Notes under the pieces: generated by a model
Told to the model about the DNA's origin: nothing
Databases searched by the model: none
The model's input: the letters and a program-made list of their open reading frames with translations, nothing else
Shown: piece after piece, positions 1 to 5,875 of the stretch
How the letters are laid out: the number at the start of each line of letters is the position of its first letter
Numbering within the stretch: the stretch's first letter is position 1
Position numbers and translations under genes: made by a program
Assembly: GCA_003671065.1 (NCBI GenBank)
Contig: QWPU01000109.1
Span: 1 to 8,908 of the forward strand
Length of the DNA: 8,908 nt
Source: Planctomycetota bacterium
GTDB lineage: Bacteria > Planctomycetota > Phycisphaerae > Phycisphaerales > SM1A02
Reading direction: 5' to 3'

Positions 1-502
1 GATGCGCGGAGACTGCTCGCCGTTCTTGCGGCTCAGCTTGTGGAGGAGCTTCTTTACTCTCGGCTTCAGCGCGAAGCACGCTGAGCAATTCTTCACGCAC
101 TTCCTCAAGCTTGAGGCCGAGGTTCATGAGCACTTGCGCAGCGACACCATCGTGTTCGCGCAGCAGCCCGAGCAAGAGATGCTCCGTGCCGACATAGTTG
201 TGATTGAGCTCGCCGCTCTCTGCAATCGAGCACTCGATGACCTTCTTTGCGGCGGGCGTTTGCGGCAGCTTGCCCAACGAGACCATCCCTGGCCCTGTCT
301 TGACAAGCTTCTCGACTTCGATGCGAACTTTGCGCAGGTCGATATTGAGGTTCTTCAGGACATTCGCGCCGACACCTGAGCCTTCTTTGACGAGGCCAAG
401 CAGTATGTGCTCGGTGCCGATGTGTTCGTGGTTGAGGCGTAGTGCCTCTTGGTTGGCGAGCGCCATCACTTTGCGCGCACGGTCGGTCAATCGCTGAAAC
501 AT
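1..502 (-). CDS. clpC: ClpC-type ATP-dependent Clp protease ATPase subunit, N-terminal part (partial)
   Basis: Only the first 167 codons are present; the gene continues past the left edge. The translation begins MFQRLTDRARKVMALANQEA, the hallmark start of ClpC, and holds the two Clp-N repeats: GTEHILLGLVKEGSGV at residues 29-44 and GTEHLLLGLLREHDGV at 105-120. The stretch SLGKLPQTPAAKKVIE (75-90) is also typical. A Pro/Glu/Ala-rich linker starts near residue 148. In the family the Clp-N domain docks adaptors and substrates, and the downstream AAA+ domains (not in the window) unfold proteins for the ClpP peptidase in the cytoplasm. The ATG at 502-500 is chosen because it gives the conserved N-terminus, although the frame stays open upstream to about 662. 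The ribosome-binding site is weak (GAGCAAGAG directly before ATG). The gene is divergent from sthA. ClpB is less likely, because GTEHILLGLVKEG is the ClpC form. Confidence 0.95.
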   Translation of the reverse strand, partial: MFQRLTDRARKVMALANQEALRLNHEHIGTEHILLGLVKEGSGVGANVLKNLNIDLRKVRIEVEKLVKTGPGMVSLGKLPQTPAAKKVIECSIAESGELNHNYVGTEHLLLGLLREHDGVAAQVLMNLGLKLEEVREELLSVLRAEAESKEAPPQAEPQERRAVSAH

Positions 503-517
503 CTCTTGCTCACTTTC

Positions 518-532
518 TGCCTGCCGCAGGCA
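518..532 (-). promoter_or_regulatory. Small hairpin in the clpC leader
   Basis: TGCCTG (518-523) and CAGGCA (527-532) form a perfect 6-bp stem with a 3-nt loop. It lies 15 nt upstream of the clpC start codon, just outside the expected ribosome-binding region. It could affect ribosome access or mRNA stability, but no function can be shown from sequence alone, and a stem this short can arise by chance. Confidence 0.3.
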
Positions 533-590
533 AACAACACACTGAACGGTACAACCAATGTCACCTTCCAATAAAACATTTCGATGACCC

Positions 591-656
591 GAACCTCGAA
601 ACCGAAACCTCGAAACCGAACCTCGAAACCAAACCTCGAAACCAAACCTCGAAACC
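591..656. repeat. Five-copy 13-bp tandem repeat upstream of clpC
   Basis: Five head-to-tail copies of a unit near RAACCTCGAAACC fill 66 bp: 591-603, 604-617 (one extra A), 618-630, 631-643 and 644-656. The last two copies are identical, and the others differ by G/A at the first base or the one inserted A. On the clpC-sense strand the unit reads GGTTTCGAGGTTT, so each copy carries two GG pairs separated by T-rich spacers. The array ends 89 bp before the clpC start. It may be a repeated protein-binding site or a slippage-generated minisatellite. It is not part of a credible gene. Confidence 0.9.
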
Positions 657-694
657 CATCAACGAGCTTTCGCTCTCGAACGCTGTTGATTGTC

Positions 695-718
695 GGCTCC
701 ACGAGTGGGGTCGGAGCC
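695..718. repeat. GC-rich stem-loop between clpC and sthA
   Basis: GGCTCC (695-700) and GGAGCC (713-718) form a perfect 6-bp stem with a 12-nt loop. Neither side is followed by a T-run in its own sense, so it does not look like an intrinsic terminator. Possible roles are an operator or an mRNA leader structure; chance is also possible. Confidence 0.35.
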
Positions 719-749
719 TAGCAAGCTGAATCGTGTCTGATCAAACTGT

Positions 750-766
750 TTTCAAAAATTTTGAAA
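750..766. promoter_or_regulatory. AT-rich perfect palindrome upstream of sthA (operator candidate)
   Basis: TTTCAAAA (750-757) and TTTTGAAA (759-766) are perfect 8-bp inverted arms around a single central A. The site lies about 100 bp before the preferred sthA start, in a short AT-rich island inside GC-rich DNA. The right arm contains TTGAAA, which could double as a -35 element. Its size and symmetry suit a dimeric repressor operator. No regulator is identifiable from the window. Confidence 0.4.
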
Positions 767-866
767 TTTTCATGCGCTGAGCGTAGAGCTTCCGCCATTT
801 CTGCCGTGATTGGAAGAAGACCGAATCGCGCTGAAGTTACGCGCGCGCCGAGCCGATGGCGTTGCC

Positions 867-2279
867 GTGTGGCAGTACGACCTTCTTTGCATTGGAGCTG
901 GGCCTGCGGGCGAAAAGGCTGCGCTCGTCGCGGCTAAGTTCGGTCGTCGGGTTGCGATTATTGAGCGCGAGTCGCGTCCTGGTGGCGCGATGGTGAACAC
1001 TGGAACGGTTGCCTCGAAAGCCTTGCGCGAAACGGCGCTCGTCGCAAGCGCAATGCGACGCCGACCCATTCCTGGGTGCGAAGCGTCTGTGCCGAAAGGC
1101 CTCTCGATGCAGCGCTTCATGGCGCGGCGCACACTCGTGCAAATGGAAGAACACGATCGCATCGAAGACGGCCTCGAAGCCGCGGGTGTTGAGATTATTC
1201 GCGGTCGCGGCGAGATGGTTGATGAACACACCGTGCGCGTGCATCGCATTGATGGATCGACCACCACGCTTACAACTGATTTCACGCTCATCGCCACAGG
1301 TTCGTCACCCGCGCGCGCGTCGTGCGTGGACTTCACGCATCCCGCGATTGTTGACGCTGATGGCATTCTCGAACTCGCGACGATGCCGCACTCGCTCGTC
1401 ATTGTTGGCGCGGGCGTGATCGGCAGCGAATACGCGAGCATCTTCGCGGAACTTGATGTCGAGGTCACACTCATCGAACCACGTAACGCGCTCATGCGCT
1501 TTCTTGATGAAGACATTCGCACTGTGCTCACCCACGGTATGGAGGATGTGGGTATTCGCATTTGCTTCGGGAAAAACGCCACGAAAGTCGAAGGGCTTGC
1601 CGATGGTCGCGCGCGCGTCACGCTGTGCGATGGTGAAACAATCGACGCGGACTGCGCGCTGTGGTCGCTCGGTCGCAACGGAAACACGCGCGGACTCGGG
1701 CTTGAAACGCTCGGGGTCATGCCTGACGATCGCGGCAATCTCAAAGTCGATTCACACTTTCGCACGACATGCATGAGTGTCTTTGCCGCGGGAGATGTGA
1801 TCGGTTTTCCTGCGCTCGCTTCCACCAGCATGGAACAAGGCCGCGTCGCCGCGTGCCACATGTTTGGTGTGCCGTTTCACACGCGACTTGCTGACACTGT
1901 GCCGATGGGGATTTACACGATCCCTGCGATCGGCGCGGTTGGACTCAACGAAGAAGATGCACGCAACGGCGGACGCGACATCGTTGTCGGTCGCGCGCAC
2001 TATCGCGACAACGCACGCGGACGCATGCTCGGCGACGATCGCGGCTTACTCAAAGCAGTTTTTGATCGTCGCACACACGCGCTACTTGGCGTGAGCGTCG
2101 TTGGTGAAGACGCGACGGAGCTCGTGCACTTCGGCCAACTCGCGATTACCAGTTGCCACGGAATCGAACACTTGCTCGAAACCTGCTTCAACTATCCATC
2201 GCTCACCGAGCTCTACAAAGCAGCGGCGGCGGACGCGCTCAACGCGCTGAATACACAGTCGATTCGCAACGCAGCGTGA
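867..2279 (+). CDS. sthA: Soluble (si-specific) pyridine nucleotide transhydrogenase
   Basis: A cytoplasmic FAD flavoprotein of the dihydrolipoamide dehydrogenase superfamily, predicted to move hydride between NADPH/NADP+ and NADH/NAD+. Numbered from the GTG at 867 (470 aa): FAD motif GAGPAG at 10-15 with acidic E33 (ribose contact), second Rossmann motif GAGVIGSEYA at 181-190 ending at E204, FAD motif AAGD at 307-310, then the dimerisation domain. The disulfide site reads GGAMVNTGT, so both cysteine positions are replaced (M42, T47). The C-terminal HPT signature of disulfide reductases is NYPS (442-445), close to the NYP-type motif of transhydrogenases. These changes argue against lipoamide dehydrogenase or mercuric reductase. 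GTG 867 is preferred because it gives MWQYDLLCIG, the family N-terminus. TTG 810, just after an in-frame stop, would add 19 Arg-rich residues. No clear ribosome-binding site precedes either start. The gene ends 9 bp from the convergent pcrA. Confidence 0.9.
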   Translation: MWQYDLLCIGAGPAGEKAALVAAKFGRRVAIIERESRPGGAMVNTGTVASKALRETALVASAMRRRPIPGCEASVPKGLSMQRFMARRTLVQMEEHDRIEDGLEAAGVEIIRGRGEMVDEHTVRVHRIDGSTTTLTTDFTLIATGSSPARASCVDFTHPAIVDADGILELATMPHSLVIVGAGVIGSEYASIFAELDVEVTLIEPRNALMRFLDEDIRTVLTHGMEDVGIRICFGKNATKVEGLADGRARVTLCDGETIDADCALWSLGRNGNTRGLGLETLGVMPDDRGNLKVDSHFRTTCMSVFAAGDVIGFPALASTSMEQGRVAACHMFGVPFHTRLADTVPMGIYTIPAIGAVGLNEEDARNGGRDIVVGRAHYRDNARGRMLGDDRGLLKAVFDRRTHALLGVSVVGEDATELVHFGQLAITSCHGIEHLLETCFNYPSLTELYKAAAADALNALNTQSIRNAA

Positions 2280-2288
2280 GTGAGCGTC

Positions 2289-4661
2289 TTACGCGCGACT
2301 CAGTTTCGCGTGCTCCAGAATGAGCGTCTTCACGCCCACTGAACGAAACACGATGCGCGCGCGCGTGCCGCCGAAACCTCGCGCGAGAAACTCGACTTTG
2401 CCAATTCCAAACACTGGATGCAGCACGGTCGAACCGATCGGAAACCGCTCGCCTGCGTCATCATCACTAAACGCATCAGGGTCGTCGTACTCGATGCGCG
2501 AACCCGCGTAACGCGCCGTGAGATCAGTGCGCTCAACATGCGCTGATGGAATCTCGCGAAGAAACTCGCTCTCGATAGATGACTGCGGCACGCCGCGCAC
2601 GGTGCGTCGCGCCGCCGAACTCACCATGAGCGCGCGCTCGGCTCTGGTCATGCCGACAAACAGCAAGCGTCGCTCTTCTTCAATGCCATCCTCCGAGCTA
2701 CTCGCGCGTTGATGCGGAAGAATGCCGCTCTCGATTGCGATCACTGCGACGCTGTCGAACTCCAAGCCTTTCGCCGCGTGCATCGTCATGAGCGTCACGC
2801 TCCCCTGCTCGGGGTCAATGACATCGGCATCGGCAACGAGCGACACACTCTCAAGCCACAAGCGCAACGCGTCGCCGAGCGTTGGTTGTTCAGGAAGCGG
2901 CGCGACGAGATCATCATTCGCATCCGCCGTCGGATCATCATCAGGCAATCGATACTGCGCCGCGGCACTCACGAGTTCTTCAAGATTGGCAACGCGCTCG
3001 CGCTCGTCTTCAGTCGAGTGATCATCAAGACGATCGAGCCCGCTGGTTTCCAACACTTCACTCACGAAACTCGCAAGGTCCATTGGCAGACGCTCATCAA
3101 GCGTGCGTGCGAAATCGCGCACCATCGCGACAAACGCATCAACCGACTTCGCACTCTTGCCGCTCACAACACCCGCATGCGCGGCTTGCGCAAACGCAGT
3201 GATGAGCGGCGTGCCATTCGAATACGCCGACGCTTCGATCTTGCGCACCGTCGCGTCACCAATGCCACGCGCGGGAACATTCACGATGCGACGCAGCGAC
3301 ACTTCATCGCGCGGATTCGCGCACACACGCAAGTACGCGATCGCATCCTTGATTTCCTTTCGATCGTAAAACGCAGTGCCTCGCGCGATTTGCGTCGGAA
3401 TCATGCGGCGACGCAGCGCATCTTCAATGACGCGCGACAACGCGTTCATGCGATAGAGCACCGCCATCGAACGCCACGGAATTCCCTCGCGTGCGCGTGC
3501 TTCGAAGAAGTCCGCAACACGATCCGCCTCTTCATGTTCATCGTTGGCCTTGAGCAACGCCAGCGGGATTCCATCACCAAGTGCTGTCGTCAACTCTTTA
3601 TGTTTGCGACGACGATTGTGTGAGATCAGTCCCGCCGCAGCAGCGACGATGTGCGCGGTTGACCGGAAATTCTCACCGAGCGGAATCACTTTCGCGCCTG
3701 GAAAATGCTCTTCAAACTCGAGGATGTTTGAGATGTCCGCGCCGCGCCAACCGTAAATCGATTGATCAGGATCCCCCACAACAAAGAGATTACGCGAGGC
3801 CGCCGCGAGCGCGTGCGCAATCACAAACTGTGCGTGATTCGTGTCTTGATACTCGTCGACCAAGACCCACTGATGACGCGCCTGCAACAACTCGCGCACT
3901 TCCGTGTCGTTGCGCAACAGCAGCGCGACCTTCAACAACAGATCATCGAAGTCCACTGCATTTGAACGCGTGAGCACTGCTTCATACGCGGTGAATGCCG
4001 ATGCAACTGAGCGCGTCCAGAAGTCGTTCGCGTCGGCGAGATACGCCGTTGCATCGCGCAACTTGTTCTTCGCTGTAGAGATTTCTGCAAGCACACTCGC
4101 AGGCGTCCACTGCGTGCTCGACAAACCAGCTTCGGCAATCGCAGCCTTGATTGCATCCTTCTGATCACCCGCGTCATAGATCGAAAAACCAGCTTGAATA
4201 CCGATGCGATCACCAAAGCGACGCAAGATCGCTGCGCAGTGCGCGTGAAATGTCGACACCACTAGACCAGTGCGTGATCCATCTTCGCGCGCGACAAGCC
4301 GCGCAACACGCTCACGCATTTCGCCTGCAGCTTTGTTGGTGAAGGTGAGCGCGAGAATCTTCCACGGAGGAACGCCGTTGGCAACGAGCGCTGCAATGCG
4401 TCGCGTGATCACGCGCGTCTTGCCAGAACCTGGACCCGCAAGCACCAACGCGGGACCTTCACCGTGAGAAGCCGCGAGTACTTGCGCGGCCGTGAGGTCG
4501 ACAAACAACTCAGGGCTCGAGGCAACGAGACTTTCAAGCGCGCCAGCATTGGGCACGCGTGTCGAGGCGTGAATGAGGTTCGTTCGTTCGGGCAGAGCAG
4601 TCCTAGTTCGCCTTTGGTAGTTCGCATTTTGTTTGGTATCAGGAGGTTGAGATCCGCGCAA
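2289..4661 (-). CDS. pcrA: ATP-dependent 3'-5' DNA helicase, UvrD/PcrA family
   Basis: A superfamily 1A helicase for replication-fork upkeep, excision repair and RNA polymerase-linked repair. All core motifs are intact in the 790-residue frame: Q motif LTAAQ (56-60), Walker A GPGSGKT (76-82), motif Ia TFTNKAAGEM (106-115), Walker B VDEYQD (268-273), motif III GDPDQSIYGWRGAD (296-309), motif IV ENFRST (330-335), motif V TMHAAKGLEFD (626-636), motif VI LLFVGMTRAERAL (666-678). The C-terminus (739-788) has HPVFGIGKV and a VFRSVGVKTL segment, matching the Tudor-like RNAP-binding tail of PcrA/UvrD. An acidic Asp-rich linker lies at 573-584. The start is uncertain: there is no in-frame ATG. TTG 4661 gives a 55-residue lead before the Q motif, and GTG 4556 gives a family-like 20-residue lead. 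RecB- or Rep-type identity is unlikely given the tail. Divergent from dcd, convergent with sthA. Confidence 0.93.
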   Translation of the reverse strand: MRGSQPPDTKQNANYQRRTRTALPERTNLIHASTRVPNAGALESLVASSPELFVDLTAAQVLAASHGEGPALVLAGPGSGKTRVITRRIAALVANGVPPWKILALTFTNKAAGEMRERVARLVAREDGSRTGLVVSTFHAHCAAILRRFGDRIGIQAGFSIYDAGDQKDAIKAAIAEAGLSSTQWTPASVLAEISTAKNKLRDATAYLADANDFWTRSVASAFTAYEAVLTRSNAVDFDDLLLKVALLLRNDTEVRELLQARHQWVLVDEYQDTNHAQFVIAHALAAASRNLFVVGDPDQSIYGWRGADISNILEFEEHFPGAKVIPLGENFRSTAHIVAAAAGLISHNRRRKHKELTTALGDGIPLALLKANDEHEEADRVADFFEARAREGIPWRSMAVLYRMNALSRVIEDALRRRMIPTQIARGTAFYDRKEIKDAIAYLRVCANPRDEVSLRRIVNVPARGIGDATVRKIEASAYSNGTPLITAFAQAAHAGVVSGKSAKSVDAFVAMVRDFARTLDERLPMDLASFVSEVLETSGLDRLDDHSTEDERERVANLEELVSAAAQYRLPDDDPTADANDDLVAPLPEQPTLGDALRLWLESVSLVADADVIDPEQGSVTLMTMHAAKGLEFDSVAVIAIESGILPHQRASSSEDGIEEERRLLFVGMTRAERALMVSSAARRTVRGVPQSSIESEFLREIPSAHVERTDLTARYAGSRIEYDDPDAFSDDDAGERFPIGSTVLHPVFGIGKVEFLARGFGGTRARIVFRSVGVKTLILEHAKLSRA

Positions 4662-4800
4662 CTGCCTTTGGGCGTTTGAATCGAAGTGCTGCTCCCACGC
4701 AACAGGTTCTCCACGCGCGCGCCATCGCCTTCTGTCTATTGGGTTGGGGTGTTAGCCTGACGAGGCGGACGCATCTATCCCCTGAGTTGCGAACTATCTC

Positions 4801-4838
4801 AAAAAAAATCATAAAAGAACAACGCCTTGGGCTGTTCT
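4801..4838 (-). terminator. Terminator-shaped hairpin and T-tract in the pcrA leader
   Basis: Read on the minus strand, AGAACA-GCC, loop CAA, GGC, bulged GT, TGTTCT forms a stem of 6 plus 3 bp (4838 down to 4816). It is followed by TTTATG and ATTTTTTTT down to 4801. This is the form of an intrinsic terminator. No minus-strand gene is visible upstream, so it either ends an antisense or spurious transcript or acts as an attenuator about 140 nt before the pcrA start. The stem is only moderately stable because of the 2-nt bulge. Confidence 0.4.
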
Positions 4839-4998
4839 CCCTTGCGACCACAATATGTTGGGGTAGGATGTCAGGCTCAGAGGGTTTGCAGGATGTGTCG
4901 GTGGTGATAGTTTCGTCCCTGCCACGCCGAGAACCAGAGAGAATTCACTTATCGGGCTTGAATGGCTCGATCCGGTGAAGTGCGCTTGAAGAGGCGCG

Positions 4999-5050
4999 TG
5001 ACAGGTGTGGATGACAGGTGTGTGACTGATGCGTGTGACAGATCCGTGAC
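4999..5050. repeat. Array of five TGAC boxes upstream of dcd
   Basis: RTGAC occurs five times in the same orientation, with TGAC starting at 4999, 5012, 5023, 5036 and 5047, spacing 13, 11, 13 and 11 bp. The first two copies share an 11-bp identity (TGACAGGTGTG at 4999-5009 and 5012-5022). The later ones diverge outside the core (TGACTG, TGACAG, TGACTG). The array lies 110-165 bp before the dcd start. Spacing near one helical turn suggests same-face binding by a regulator; decayed tandem duplication is the alternative. It does not resemble the NrdR box. Confidence 0.55.
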
Positions 5051-5055
5051 TGCGC

Positions 5056-5076
5056 GGGCCGCTTGGATGGCGGCCC
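5056..5076. promoter_or_regulatory. Perfect 7-bp GC hairpin upstream of dcd
   Basis: GGGCCGC (5056-5062) and GCGGCCC (5070-5076) are perfect arms with a 7-nt loop (TTGGATG). It begins 6 bp after the TGAC array and ends 85 bp before the dcd start. Downstream is AACAATTT rather than a T-run, so it is a poor terminator in the plus sense. It may be a stable leader structure of the dcd mRNA or a dyad operator. The perfect all-GC stem makes folding likely if transcribed. Confidence 0.45.
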
Positions 5077-5161
5077 AACAATTTGAACCCCTCGAACGAG
5101 CGCATGGTGGCGCAATGTTTGGGGACCGTGTGGACCGGTGGGGTCTGCGTCGGATGTGCTG

Positions 5162-5785
5162 ATGCCAGTATTAAGTGACACGCAGATTCGCGAGTTGGTT
5201 CACATCGAACCATTCGCGACCAATGAGAAGCGCCCTGGCGTTGTGAGCTATGGCGTTTCAAGTTACGGCTACGACGTGCGCGTCGGAACCAAGTTCAAAG
5301 TCTTCACGAACGCGACCTCAGGTGGTACCGCGATTGTCGACCCGAAGAACTTCACGAACGATCTCTTTATCACCATCGACACGCAGCAGACGGGCCGCGA
5401 TCACATCGTGATTCCGCCGAACTCTTTCGCGCTTGCTGAAACGGTCGAGACGATTCATGTACCGCGCGATGTCCTCGCGATTTGCGTGGGCAAGTCAACC
5501 TATGCGCGCTGCGGCATCATCGTCAATGTGACGCCGCTTGAGCCTGAATGGCGCGGGAAGGTCACGATTGAAATTTCGAATACAACGCCGCTTCCTGCGA
5601 AAATTTACGCCAACGAAGGTATTGCGCAAATGATCTTCCTCAAAGCGGATCGCATCTGCGCCACTAGTTACGCCGACAAGAATGGAAAGTATCAAGACCA
5701 AGTTGGTCTCACGCTTCCGATGGTGGATGGAGTTGCGCCTGCATCCTGCACGAACTCGTCACCTTCGCTCGTAAGCATGGCGTAA
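5162..5785 (+). CDS. dcd: dCTP deaminase
   Basis: Cytoplasmic homotrimeric enzyme of the dUTPase-fold family that deaminates dCTP to dUTP, feeding thymidylate synthesis. The 207-residue product starts MPVLSDTQIR, the usual start of this subgroup, so ATG 5162 is chosen over GTG 5138, which would add eight residues. Visible motifs: SYGVSSYGYDVRV (29-41), IPPNSFALAETVE (84-96), GKSTYARCGI (110-119), TPLEPEWRGKVTIEISNTT (124-142), NEGIAQ (151-156) and SYADKNGKYQ (169-178). S112, R116 and E137 align with the substrate-binding Ser/Arg and catalytic Glu of E. coli Dcd (S111, R115, E138). Whether it also has dUTPase activity cannot be decided by eye. After the usual end near VGLTLP, about 20 Ser/Ala-rich residues follow that I do not recognise. 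No good ribosome-binding site is seen. It lies 90 bp upstream of nrdJ on the same strand, a plausible dNTP-supply operon. Confidence 0.95.
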   Translation: MPVLSDTQIRELVHIEPFATNEKRPGVVSYGVSSYGYDVRVGTKFKVFTNATSGGTAIVDPKNFTNDLFITIDTQQTGRDHIVIPPNSFALAETVETIHVPRDVLAICVGKSTYARCGIIVNVTPLEPEWRGKVTIEISNTTPLPAKIYANEGIAQMIFLKADRICATSYADKNGKYQDQVGLTLPMVDGVAPASCTNSSPSLVSMA

Positions 5786-5810
5786 TCGCCACGCGCACAA
5801 CTCACTGCTG

Positions 5811-5867
5811 TCCCCGCCCCCTCCGCCCGTCCTCCCCGCCCGCCCTCTCGATCCTCTCTTCTCCTTT
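5811..5867 (+). promoter_or_regulatory. C-rich pyrimidine tract between dcd and nrdJ (G-quadruplex candidate on the complement)
   Basis: Fifty of 57 bases are pyrimidines. Six runs of three or more C lie at 5812-5815, 5817-5821, 5826-5828, 5834-5837, 5839-5841 and 5843-5845, with gaps of 1, 4, 5, 1 and 1 nt. The minus (template) strand therefore meets the usual G3+N1-7 rule with runs to spare, and the plus strand could form an i-motif. The tract ends just before the nrdJ ribosome-binding region. A C-rich, G-poor transcript would also suit a Rho-loading site. Function is inferred only. Confidence 0.5.
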
Positions 5868-5875
5868 GGAAGCCC

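Larger units (their letters stand above)
503..866. other. Divergent clpC / sthA intergenic region
   Basis: About 364 bp separate the clpC start from the preferred sthA start. The short reading frames here translate to low-complexity peptides driven by the tandem repeat and look non-coding. The region holds a small hairpin next to the clpC start, a five-copy 13-bp direct repeat, a 6-bp GC stem-loop and an AT-rich palindrome, each listed separately. Promoters for both genes should lie here, but I could not pick convincing -35/-10 pairs. The best plus-strand candidate, TTGAAA at 761-766 with TAGAGC 17 bp downstream, has a poor -10. No CIRCE element or CtsR-like heptad repeat was found. Confidence 0.6.
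4662..5161. other. Divergent pcrA / dcd intergenic region
   Basis: About 500 bp without a credible gene. Minus-strand frames at 4639-4851, 4809-5261 and 4945-5181 give His/Pro/Ser-rich or otherwise unpatterned peptides with no domain signature. The first half is AT-richer and contains an eight-A tract at 4801-4808. The second half holds a terminator-shaped element, a TGAC box array and a GC hairpin, listed separately. No B12-box (GCCACTG-like) or other cobalamin riboswitch core, no tRNA T-arm and no SRP RNA core was found. Promoters for pcrA and dcd must be here or nearby, but none is clear. Confidence 0.6.

Noticed and set aside
442..729. Open frames at 442-729 (plus) and 487-702 (minus) across the 13-bp repeat
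   Set aside because: The peptides simply read the tandem repeat (ETSKPNLETK-like or RFGFEVRF-like) and overlap the clpC start; not credible genes.
770..1861. 363-codon minus-strand open frame opposite sthA
   Set aside because: Ser/Arg/Thr-rich shadow translation with no motif; the plus strand encodes a clear flavoprotein.
2281..2330. 10-bp direct repeat TGAGCGTCTT at 2281-2290 and 2321-2330
   Set aside because: Single short repeat mostly inside pcrA coding sequence, with no mobile-element features.
2709..3623. 304-codon plus-strand open frame inside pcrA
   Set aside because: It is antisense to an intact helicase with all motifs. The product is His/Arg/Ile-rich with no domain, as expected from reverse complement of GC-skewed codons.
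4787..4815. Plus-strand promoter candidate TTGCGA, 17 bp, CATAAA
   Set aside because: Spacing is ideal but each hexamer matches only 4 of 6, it lies about 350 bp from dcd, and such matches are common in AT-rich stretches.
4743..4877. Repeated GTTGGGGT (4743-4750, 4857-4864) and inverted AGCCTGAC/GTCAGGCT (4754-4761, 4870-4877)
   Set aside because: Eight-base matches are expected by chance in a 500-bp region, and neither pair extends further.
4809..5261. 150-codon minus-strand open frame between pcrA and dcd
   Set aside because: Its upstream end overlaps dcd, its composition is His/Ser/Pro-rich, and its sequence includes the TGAC repeat. No family resemblance or ribosome-binding site.
5786..5875. 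Cobalamin riboswitch before nrdJ
   Set aside because: The 90-bp gap is too short and is mostly a C-rich tract; no B12-box core was found there or upstream of dcd.
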